This document shows, in pieces, positions 55,999-63,591 of a stretch of 64,000 bases of DNA. The translations under genes and the position numbers were made by a program. Position 1 is the stretch's first letter; the number at the start of each line of letters is the position of its first letter. The notes beneath the pieces are model-generated. The model searched no databases and was not told where the DNA came from. It worked only from the letters and a program-made list of their open reading frames with translations. Source of the stretch: CAVYHJ01 sp963768165 [NCBI: uncultured bacterium] (GTDB lineage: Bacteria > UBP4 > UBA4092); contig CAVYHJ010000003.1 in the NCBI GenBank assembly GCA_963768165.1, positions 310,001 to 374,000 of the forward strand, written 5' to 3'.

Positions 55999-56208
55999 TG
56001 TGCGGCTGGTATATAATCCGAATAACACGGGGAGTGCTCCCGCCTTTCAAGATTTTTCTTCGGCTCTGGAAGAGCAAGGAACTAACTCTCTGCGGGCGTA
56101 TGATTTAAGTACTCCATCCAGTGATTCTTGGACCCCGGATAATACCTATGGCCCCACTAGCGTAGAGTATGAGTCGGGTGCCGGTGAAACAGATTTAACG
56201 TATAGAAG
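55473..56208 (+). repeat. Perfect 736-bp direct repeat, copy 2
   Basis: Partner of 51161-51896. Confidence 0.85.
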
Positions 56209-56422
56209 CACCGGAGAGAAGCTGACAGTGTGGCAAACGTCGGGGTCGGGGATCCTGACCACCAGTCAAGGGGGTGCAGTGACATTATTTGAGACGAGCA
56301 ATATGGGTCATCCGCGCATTACGACCAATGCGGTCAATCTCCGAGACCCGGTGCTGGTGTGGGACGATAGGTATTCCGGGTTTCCTCTTCCACTCCTGTT
56401 TGTCAAAGGGTTGTATCCGTAA
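55988..56422 (+). CDS. Short C-terminal-module gene, copy 2
   Basis: 144 residues from ATG 55988, with the same 11-base overlap and +1 frame as copy 1. Identical to copy 1 up to the repeat end (56208), then divergent with several short deletions, closing LLFVKGLYP. No signal peptide. Confidence 0.5.
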   Translation: MINNVRLVYNPNNTGSAPAFQDFSSALEEQGTNSLRAYDLSTPSSDSWTPDNTYGPTSVEYESGAGETDLTYRSTGEKLTVWQTSGSGILTTSQGGAVTLFETSNMGHPRITTNAVNLRDPVLVWDDRYSGFPLPLLFVKGLYP

Positions 56423-56439
56423 TAATGAATAAATAAATG

Positions 56440-56465
56440 TTGTCACATGACTTAAGTAGTATAAT
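56440..56465 (+). promoter_or_regulatory. Conserved promoter-like element before B2 propeller, copy 2
   Basis: TTGTCA, 14 bases, TATAAT, then AGAGGAAAGAAG and ATG. A 14-base gap is short for a standard -35/-10 pair. Confidence 0.5.
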
Positions 56466-56482
56466 ATCTAAGAGGAAAGAAG

Positions 56483-57634
56483 ATGAAAAAGCTTAATGTG
56501 ACATTCCTTATGATAGCCATTATTCTGGTAGGCATGACATCCCTGTGTCATGCCTACGTGGCATATTACAGTTTGTTTGTGGTGAGTGGAGATGACAATC
56601 CTAATAGAATCTACCAATTAAAAATTCTTCCCAATGGACAGATACTGGATACTTATGTCCAGTATACTGCTGGAGGGAATGGTGGATCCTTTGGCACTGG
56701 TTCATTGGGAGTCTCTCCGGGTTATCGGTTTCTCTTTGCTGCGAGTGATGCGGTTTACCGGTTTCAAATCCAAGCGGATGGAAGTTTGGTTTCCATTGGA
56801 TCAACCAATCCTGGGGGTGTTGCTTTTACACCCAACGAACAATTAGTTATCGGTTGGAACACTATTTATTCCCTTACCTCCACAGGAGATTTAATCAATG
56901 GAACACCAGGACCGAATATAGGTTCACCGAAAGTAGATCCATTAGGCCGAGGAATTTTAGCTTATTGGTATCCTACCTTCAGTGCCTACACTATCAACTA
57001 TGACACCCGAATATTGAGTTTGACTACCACGTATCCTTTAGGAAATGGAAACTACTATAATTTTGTATTTACGCCCGATGGGAAATTAGGATTTCTTGCT
57101 GGTTTTGGAGTATCACCTAATGGAGGAGATTTACAAGCCCTAAAGATTGACAGTACGTTTACAGTTACCACAACTCAAGTAATGAGTGTATCTCAAGGAG
57201 GAATTTATGATATGGCAGTTTCAAATGATAGCCGTTATCTTTGGGCTGATACGGGGTATTACATTGAATTATTTTCCATTGATACATTAGGAAATGTTAC
57301 AGATACGGGAAAACAATATTATGCATTGAATGTCATGCATCGGACAGGGGTAAACTTTCAACGCAATACGCCGGATGGCAACTTAGCGATTGTGGAATAT
57401 GATGATGACGATTTAGCTCCAGAAGCAGGATGTTTTGCCACGGCTTTTATTAATGGGGATGGAAGCTTAACGTGGACAGGATATACCTTTGCGTTTGATT
57501 CTGCGCATCCTACTGAGGAAACAGTAGTTGATTATGCCATTATTCCTGTGTATGCCACAGGAATCCCGGAAGAGTTATGGAAAGATCCACCGCCAGAATT
57601 GATTATCCATGATTCTCAAAAGATTCTTAACTGA
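56483..57634 (+). CDS. Secreted beta-propeller protein, group B2, copy 2
   Basis: 383 residues; signal peptide ending SLCHA. Same fold as copy 1. Its third quarter (LGNGNYYNF...GFLAGFGVSPNGGDLQ) closely matches that of copy 4 at 60880. It ends at the same HDSQKILN-TGA junction with an open in-frame continuation of 503 codons. Confidence 0.78.
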   Translation: MKKLNVTFLMIAIILVGMTSLCHAYVAYYSLFVVSGDDNPNRIYQLKILPNGQILDTYVQYTAGGNGGSFGTGSLGVSPGYRFLFAASDAVYRFQIQADGSLVSIGSTNPGGVAFTPNEQLVIGWNTIYSLTSTGDLINGTPGPNIGSPKVDPLGRGILAYWYPTFSAYTINYDTRILSLTTTYPLGNGNYYNFVFTPDGKLGFLAGFGVSPNGGDLQALKIDSTFTVTTTQVMSVSQGGIYDMAVSNDSRYLWADTGYYIELFSIDTLGNVTDTGKQYYALNVMHRTGVNFQRNTPDGNLAIVEYDDDDLAPEAGCFATAFINGDGSLTWTGYTFAFDSAHPTEETVVDYAIIPVYATGIPEELWKDPPPELIIHDSQKILN

Positions 57635-58527
57635 TTTCTTGCAAAAGGACGAAGTGCGTCGGTAGATCAAGGTGCCGTGAAAACGACAACACTCACGGGT
57701 GGAACGACCTATCGTTATTCCATCTTCGCCTCCTTGGGCAATACTAATACCAATGGGACAGCGGATAATAGTTCGACCTATCGCCTTATCCCTACCACTT
57801 TGAGCGCCAGTACCATTGACCCGATTGGACGCTTGGATGTTGGGTATCATTATAACGGTTCTGTGGTCTATACGACAGATGTATTTGGGAATATAACCAC
57901 GGTGTGCAACACTGTCTACAACGTTGAGACGGTTTTGATGACGGAATCTAACACTAATTTTATCGGGAACGATGTGGTGTCCGGGGCATGGAATTCCAAT
58001 ACTCTGGTAGACCAATCCATGGTGCTTTACAACAATGGGTATGGTTATAGCACCAGCAGTGCCCTTTTCGATGGATGCGGGTATCATGTGCCGAATACAC
58101 CTATTAACAATCAGCTTGTGACGGGGGTATATTACAGTGTGCTGTCGAAGCCTTGGCCAGGAGTTGCATCGTTAGCGGTCTCTCCCTTTGACAATACCAT
58201 TGTCGGGGGTGTGGTGTATACAGACCAGGATAGCACTTCTTCTTATTACAATAATCATGTGCGAATTTATAAGTATGTAAGCGATACCGGCGGGTGGGCG
58301 TTGTTGGGACTTTATGATATTATCTCGACCCAAACCGGTATGCAAGACCTTGCGCTTTCCGTGGGACAGGACAGCAATGTCTGGGCGACGTGGGGATTTA
58401 CAACGGAACTTTACGCCGCGCGGGTTTCCCTGAGTGCCAGCAGTGCCACTTTGCCTAGTAATCTCCTTATTTCTAATTGGAATGGTGATGCTGCGGCTGG
58501 AGGACATGCCATCAGTATGACTTATGA
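57566..58527 (+). repeat. Perfect 962-bp direct repeat, copy 2
   Basis: Partner of 53281-54242. Confidence 0.85.
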
Positions 58528-59146
58528 CCCGCAAGCGTTAGATACAATCGGTAGTGATACGTGCTATGGAGTTCGACTAGCTTTCTTAAATGATCTCGGA
58601 AGTGTGGGCACAACCTTGTTGCGTGAAAGTCCGTTACAAATAGATCAACTAGGAAATATTAGTTTGCAATATCCAAATGGTAATAAATTGACAGAGAATG
58701 GACAAAGTGCAGAAGCCAATGTACGGTTGGTATATAACCTGAATAATACGGGGAGTGCGCCAGCATTTCAAGATTTTTCATCGGCTTTGGAACAGGGCTA
58801 TCTGCGGGCGTATGATTTAAGTACTCCATCCAGTGATTCTTGGACTCCTGATAATAGCTATGGCCCCTCCACCGTAAAGTCGGGTAACGGTGAAACGGAT
58901 TTAACCTATAGAAGTACTGGAGAGAAACTGACCGTGTGGCAACCGTCGGGGAATCTCTACCTAACCACCAGTCAGGGAGGTGCGGTGACCCTGTTTGGGT
59001 TGACGAACCATATAGTAGGTCATCCACGCATTACGACCAATGCGGTCAATCTCCGAGACCCGGCACTGTTATGGGAGGACGGTTATGACTTGGAACAAGA
59101 CAGGACTCCCATCGCTGCCCTGTTTGTTAAAGAGTTGTATCCATAA
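57677..59146 (+). CDS. C-terminal-module gene, copy 2 (hybrid)
   Basis: 489 residues from GTG 57677; frame open from 57635 behind the in-frame TGA. The first ~280 residues equal copy 1; from the end of the repeat it switches to the version seen in the short modules (NVRLVYNLNNTGSAPAFQDF, end ALFVKELYP). It is thus a hybrid of the two module types. No signal peptide and no convincing ribosome binding site. Confidence 0.5.
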   Translation: MKTTTLTGGTTYRYSIFASLGNTNTNGTADNSSTYRLIPTTLSASTIDPIGRLDVGYHYNGSVVYTTDVFGNITTVCNTVYNVETVLMTESNTNFIGNDVVSGAWNSNTLVDQSMVLYNNGYGYSTSSALFDGCGYHVPNTPINNQLVTGVYYSVLSKPWPGVASLAVSPFDNTIVGGVVYTDQDSTSSYYNNHVRIYKYVSDTGGWALLGLYDIISTQTGMQDLALSVGQDSNVWATWGFTTELYAARVSLSASSATLPSNLLISNWNGDAAAGGHAISMTYDPQALDTIGSDTCYGVRLAFLNDLGSVGTTLLRESPLQIDQLGNISLQYPNGNKLTENGQSAEANVRLVYNLNNTGSAPAFQDFSSALEQGYLRAYDLSTPSSDSWTPDNSYGPSTVKSGNGETDLTYRSTGEKLTVWQPSGNLYLTTSQGGAVTLFGLTNHIVGHPRITTNAVNLRDPALLWEDGYDLEQDRTPIAALFVKELYP

Positions 59147-59155
59147 TATTAAATG

Positions 59156-59181
59156 TTGTCACACGATGAATGGAGTATAAT
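59156..59181 (+). promoter_or_regulatory. Conserved promoter-like element before B2 propeller, copy 3
   Basis: TTGTCA, 14 bases, TATAAT, then ATACCTAGAGGAAAGAAG and ATG at 59200. The TATAAT lies inside a longer open frame starting at 59170, which argues for the later start. Confidence 0.5.
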
Positions 59182-59199
59182 ATACCTAGAGGAAAGAAG

Positions 59200-60336
59200 A
59201 TGAAAAAGCGGATTGTGACATTCCTTATGATCGCCATTATTTTAGTAGGCATGACCTCCCTGTGTCATGCCTACGTGGCGTATTATAGTTTATTTGTGGT
59301 CTCGGGAGAAGATGGGAACATTTATCAATTAAAAATTCTTCCCGATGGGCAGATACTTGATACCAATATCCAATATACGAATGGAGGATCATTTGGTAAC
59401 GGGTCATTGACCATCTCTCCAGATAACCGGTTTCTTTTTGCTGCGGGAGATGCGATTTACCGGTATCAAATTCAACCGGATGGCAGTTTGCTTTCCATCG
59501 GGTCAACAACTCCCGGTAGCTTTATTGCTTTTACCCCAAACGATCAATTAATCATCGCAGAAAACACTGTTTATTCTCTCACCTCCACCGGAGATTTGAT
59601 TAATGGGACAAGCGGTCCTTTAATTGACTATCCTCGAATTGACCCCTTGGGTCGAGGGCTTTTAGCCCTATCTTCTTTTAGTACTTTCAGTGCCTATACC
59701 ATTAACTATAACTCAAGGACTTTGAGTTTAACGACCTCCTATCCTCTTGAAGTAGATTCGCCTTTTAATTTTGCTTTTACACCCAATGGAAATCTAGGAT
59801 TTTTTTATAGTACGGTTTGGGATGGCTTGGGAATTCTTACTTTTGATAGCATCTTTAATGTTTCAACCACTCAAGTTTTAAATATTAATGGAGAATCCAT
59901 TTTTGATTTAGCCGTATCGAAAGATAATAAATACCTTTGGACACCTACTAACAATTACATTAAGTTATTTTCCATTGACACACTGGAAAATGTAACCGAT
60001 ACCGGACAGCAATATTATGTGTTGAATGACTTCGGTGGAACATTAGCACGATATCAGCGCAATACGCCGGATGGAAATCTGGCGATTGTGGAATATGTTG
60101 ATTTGAATTCAAATTCAAGTGGGGGTAGTTTTGCCACGGCTTATATTAATGGGGATGGAAGTCTAACTTGGACGGGATATAGCTTTGCTTTCGATTCTAC
60201 GTATCCCTCGCCGGAAACGATAGTAGACTTTACCCTAGTGCCTGTATACGCCACGGGAATCCCAGAAGAGTTATGGAAAGACCCACCGCCAGAAATGATT
60301 CTCCATGATTCTCAAAAGATACTTATGAATCCCTGA
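59200..60336 (+). CDS. Secreted beta-propeller protein, group B2, copy 3
   Basis: 378 residues from ATG 59200, chosen because AGAGGAAAG precedes it and all B2 copies align there. Signal peptide ending SLCHA. Propeller blades such as ISPDNRFLFAAGDAIYRYQI. Unlike the other three copies it ends KILMNP, and the following module is one base out of frame. Confidence 0.78.
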   Translation: MKKRIVTFLMIAIILVGMTSLCHAYVAYYSLFVVSGEDGNIYQLKILPDGQILDTNIQYTNGGSFGNGSLTISPDNRFLFAAGDAIYRYQIQPDGSLLSIGSTTPGSFIAFTPNDQLIIAENTVYSLTSTGDLINGTSGPLIDYPRIDPLGRGLLALSSFSTFSAYTINYNSRTLSLTTSYPLEVDSPFNFAFTPNGNLGFFYSTVWDGLGILTFDSIFNVSTTQVLNINGESIFDLAVSKDNKYLWTPTNNYIKLFSIDTLENVTDTGQQYYVLNDFGGTLARYQRNTPDGNLAIVEYVDLNSNSSGGSFATAYINGDGSLTWTGYSFAFDSTYPSPETIVDFTLVPVYATGIPEELWKDPPPEMILHDSQKILMNP

Positions 60337-60377
60337 AAATAGTTATCACGGAACCGGGACAAAGTGCGGAAGCCAAT

Positions 60378-60818
60378 GTGCGGTTGGTGTATAACCCAAA
60401 TAATACGGGGAGTGCGCCAGCATTTCAAGATTTTTCTTCGGCTTTGGAAGGGGGCTATCTACGGGCGTATGATTTAAGTACCCCGTCCAGCGATATCTGG
60501 ACTCCCGATAATAGCTATGGCCCTTCCACCATAGGTTCGGGTGCCGGTGAAACGGATTTAACGTATAGAAGTACCGGTGAGAAACTGACGGTGTGGCAAA
60601 CGTCAGGTTCGGGAACCCTCCTTTACCTGACCACTAATCAGGGAAATGCGGTAACCCTGTTTAATTCGAATGATATTAATACTATTATAGGTCATCCGCG
60701 CATTACGACCAATGTGGTCAACCGCCGAGACCCGGCATTATTATGGGACGATAGTTATGATTTGGAAGGGGACGGGACTCCCATCGCAGCCCTGTTTGTT
60801 AAAGAGTTGTATCCATAA
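60378..60818 (+). CDS. Short C-terminal-module fragment, copy 3
   Basis: 146 residues from a GTG at 60378; the matching sequence begins upstream (about 60357, GQSAEANVRL) without a start codon, so this is a 5'-truncated copy or a frameshifted extension of the propeller. Its 3' half is nearly identical to the module at 51676-52143. It ends ALFVKELYP. Confidence 0.42.
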   Translation: MRLVYNPNNTGSAPAFQDFSSALEGGYLRAYDLSTPSSDIWTPDNSYGPSTIGSGAGETDLTYRSTGEKLTVWQTSGSGTLLYLTTNQGNAVTLFNSNDINTIIGHPRITTNVVNRRDPALLWDDSYDLEGDGTPIAALFVKELYP

Positions 60819-60835
60819 TAATAAATAAATTAATG

Positions 60836-60861
60836 TTGTCACAAGATGAATGGAGTATAAT
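60836..60861 (+). promoter_or_regulatory. Conserved promoter-like element before B2 propeller, copy 4
   Basis: TTGTCA, 14 bases, TATAAT, then GTACCTAGAGGAAAGAAG and ATG at 60880. Confidence 0.5.
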
Positions 60862-60879
60862 GTACCTAGAGGAAAGAAG

Positions 60880-62007
60880 ATGAATAAATGGAATGTGAAA
60901 CTCCTTATGATAGCCATTTTTCTGGTAGGCATGACATCCCTGTGTCATGCCTACGTGGCATATTACAGTTTGTTTGTGGTCTCGGAAGAAGATGGGAGTA
61001 TCTATCAATTAAAAATTCTTCCTAATGGGCAGATACTTGATACCAATATCCAATATACAAATGGAGGATCTTTTGGCATTGGCTCGTTTGGGGTCTCTCC
61101 AGATAATCGGTTTCTCTTTGCCGCGGGCGGGTATGCGGTTTACCGGTATCAAATCCAATCTGATGGAAGTTTGGTTTCCATTGGGTCAACCAATCCTGGG
61201 GGTATTGCCTTTACACCCAACGAACAATTAGTTATCGGGACAAACATTATTTATTCCTTAACCTCCACCGGAGATTTGGTCAATGGAATAAGTAGTCCTG
61301 GAATTGATTATCCTTACATAGACCCTTTGGGTCGGGGGCTTTTAGCTATCTCTTCCTTTAGTACATTCAGTGCCTATACCATTAACTATAATTCGAGGAT
61401 TTTGAGTTTGACTACCACGTATCTCTTGGGAAATGGGAACTACTATAATTTTGCTTTCACACCGGATGGAAAGTTAGGATTTCTAGCTGGTTTTGGGGTA
61501 TCTCCCAGTGGGGGAGATTTACAAGTCCTAAAGATTGACAGTACGTTTGCAGTTATCACAACTCAAGTCATGAGTGTATCTCCAGGAGGAATTTATGATA
61601 TGTCAGTTTCAAACGATAGTAGATTTCTTTGGGCGGATACGGGGTATTATATTGAATTATTTGCCATTGATACGCTAGGAAATGTTACAGACACGGGGAA
61701 AGAATATTATGTGAGTAATGATACCGGAGGAACCTTGGCTGTTTTCCAACAGAATACACCTGACGGAAGGTTGGCGATTGTATTATATGATGATTTAAAC
61801 GCACCTGCACCGGGCAATTTTGCTACAGCTTATATTAATGGGGATGGGAGTTTAACATGGACGGGGTATACTTTTATTTTTGAATACGGAGAGTCGGTGG
61901 AAGATTACGCCTTGGTTCCTGTGTATGCCACCGGAATACCGGAAGAGTTTTGGAAAGACCTACCTTCGGAAATAACCATCCATGATTCTCAAAAGATTCT
62001 TAACTGA
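60880..62007 (+). CDS. Secreted beta-propeller protein, group B2, copy 4 (mosaic)
   Basis: 375 residues from ATG 60880. Signal peptide ending SLCHA. Residues about 25-190 resemble copy 3 (EDGSIYQLKILPNGQILDTN, SSFSTFSAYTINYNSR), while about 195-270 resemble copy 2 (GNGNYYNFAFTPDGKLGFLA). It ends at the same HDSQKILN-TGA junction, with 527 in-frame open codons behind. Confidence 0.78.
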   Translation: MNKWNVKLLMIAIFLVGMTSLCHAYVAYYSLFVVSEEDGSIYQLKILPNGQILDTNIQYTNGGSFGIGSFGVSPDNRFLFAAGGYAVYRYQIQSDGSLVSIGSTNPGGIAFTPNEQLVIGTNIIYSLTSTGDLVNGISSPGIDYPYIDPLGRGLLAISSFSTFSAYTINYNSRILSLTTTYLLGNGNYYNFAFTPDGKLGFLAGFGVSPSGGDLQVLKIDSTFAVITTQVMSVSPGGIYDMSVSNDSRFLWADTGYYIELFAIDTLGNVTDTGKEYYVSNDTGGTLAVFQQNTPDGRLAIVLYDDLNAPAPGNFATAYINGDGSLTWTGYTFIFEYGESVEDYALVPVYATGIPEEFWKDLPSEITIHDSQKILN

Positions 62008-62094
62008 TTTCTTGCAAAAGGACGCAGTACAGCGGTAGATAAAGGCGCCGTCAAAGTCACCACTATTAATTCTACCACCTATCGCTATACTACG

Positions 62095-63591
62095 ATGGCA
62101 TCTCTCGGTAGTACCAATACTAATGGAACGCAGGATAATAGTTCGACATTTAGGATTATTTCACCTACTTTGCCCACCAATACCACAGACCCAATAGGAC
62201 GATTAGATATTGGCTACCACTACAATGGCAATGTGGTATATACTACAGATATGGTGACTGCGTTTATATATCAACCATCGGGAAGGCTGTATACCTATTC
62301 TCCGGCAACAAATTATTCAACATTGGGGCGCGATCCTCCTTATCCTGATTACCAGAATGATATTGAATTACGGAAAGCTGTTTCGGGAAAATATGATTCT
62401 ATATCTTTGAATCCCACAGAGATTATTACGATGACTGGTATTGGACCTCTTATAAATACCGGTGTTCCTTCCAGTGTAAATTACACCGCACCGGGGTATC
62501 ATATCTACAATACCCCCATCCTCGCGGCGTTCGATGAAATATACTCTTATCCCTATTCGGAGAATGTATCGGGTTTGGAAGCGCGGTCATTGGGACCCTA
62601 TTACAGATTTTCAGGGTTGGCAGCGTCCTCGACAGGGCAGGTCTTTTCCCTGTGGCAAGGGTATAATCATTTTGGGAATGCTTCAGCCTGCACTACGGCA
62701 GAGTTTCTTTATGCCTACCAGTATAATGATAGTTCCAATTCATGGACAAAGGTAGTTACCCTTGAAACGACTTGGTGGGATTCCCAAGGCGCAGGTGGTG
62801 TTATTTTTCAAGGAGCAGATATTGCTGTGGATACTGCTAATCTATGGATCACTGTCTCCGCTATCGCCAATATTCCCAATATTAAAGGCTTTATCGGCGT
62901 TGATTTGATACCTTTGAATACTTTACCACAAACAATTGGACTCGGGTCTTTTACACAATTGCAAGGGGAGACTACTTATGCGAATCCGGTGAAGATAACT
63001 TATGATTCTTCCACAGGTTGGGTACGAATCCTTTACAATGATCAGGATGATTCCAATAATATGCATGAACTTGCTGTTGATACGAATGCTTTAACTGGAC
63101 TACCACAAAAAGTATATGATCATGTAGCTGCTCTGAATGCAGTGGGTGGCGGGATTGATTCAAGAAATTATGAGCTTGTCTATAATCCCAATGATCCAAC
63201 TGGCGGAACGGAAAGAACGTATGCCGTATATAACGTGAATGCGAACACCTTTTATGCTCATTTGGATGCCTCCAATCCCACCAATGAGTATTGGAGTTCG
63301 TATTCCACGATATTCAGTAATGGTGGAATACAGGATGTGACGTATCGGTATGACGGGAGTGCCTTGGTGGCTTATTCCGCTAACCGCGATGATTTACCTA
63401 CTACTGGCGGAAGTATGAGTACCAATGCTGGAGGTATCTCAGCTTTTTACGGCGATGGCGGGTTTTATCTGGATGTAAAAACCAATACTATTAATCATAG
63501 AGACATCCTGGCATCATGGCATGAATGGACGGATGTCAGTGGTTCCAATGACTTTTCAGGAGCGGTATTATGTCAGGAGTTGTATCCCTAA
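62095..63591 (+). CDS. C-terminal-module gene, copy 4 (divergent)
   Basis: 498 residues from ATG 62095; frame open from 62008 behind the in-frame TGA. The first ~45 residues match the other modules (ASLGSTNTNGTQDNSSTFRI), but the middle and end are far diverged and still free of stops, with TNTINHRDILASW and a terminal CQELYP preserved. Long divergence without stops suggests that this stretch is under coding selection. No signal peptide of its own. Confidence 0.55.
   Translation: MASLGSTNTNGTQDNSSTFRIISPTLPTNTTDPIGRLDIGYHYNGNVVYTTDMVTAFIYQPSGRLYTYSPATNYSTLGRDPPYPDYQNDIELRKAVSGKYDSISLNPTEIITMTGIGPLINTGVPSSVNYTAPGYHIYNTPILAAFDEIYSYPYSENVSGLEARSLGPYYRFSGLAASSTGQVFSLWQGYNHFGNASACTTAEFLYAYQYNDSSNSWTKVVTLETTWWDSQGAGGVIFQGADIAVDTANLWITVSAIANIPNIKGFIGVDLIPLNTLPQTIGLGSFTQLQGETTYANPVKITYDSSTGWVRILYNDQDDSNNMHELAVDTNALTGLPQKVYDHVAALNAVGGGIDSRNYELVYNPNDPTGGTERTYAVYNVNANTFYAHLDASNPTNEYWSSYSTIFSNGGIQDVTYRYDGSALVAYSANRDDLPTTGGSMSTNAGGISAFYGDGGFYLDVKTNTINHRDILASWHEWTDVSGSNDFSGAVLCQELYP

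Noticed and set aside
53290-58087. Two identical 170-codon open frames on the minus strand (53290-53802 and 57575-58087) and similar antisense frames in the array
   Set aside because: They lie opposite the strongly coding plus-strand frames, inside the perfect repeat, lack ribosome binding sites and have shadow-like composition.
59170-59200. Ten-codon N-terminal extensions of B2 copies 3 and 4 (from 59170 and 60850)
   Set aside because: The extra codons cover the TATAAT box and the ribosome binding site; the other B2 copies align at the later ATG.
53347-62007. TGA reassigned as a sense codon genome-wide
   Set aside because: TGA ends several well-defined genes here, including both sigma genes and the DUF2007 gene in ATGA overlaps, and conserved proteins contain no internal TGA.
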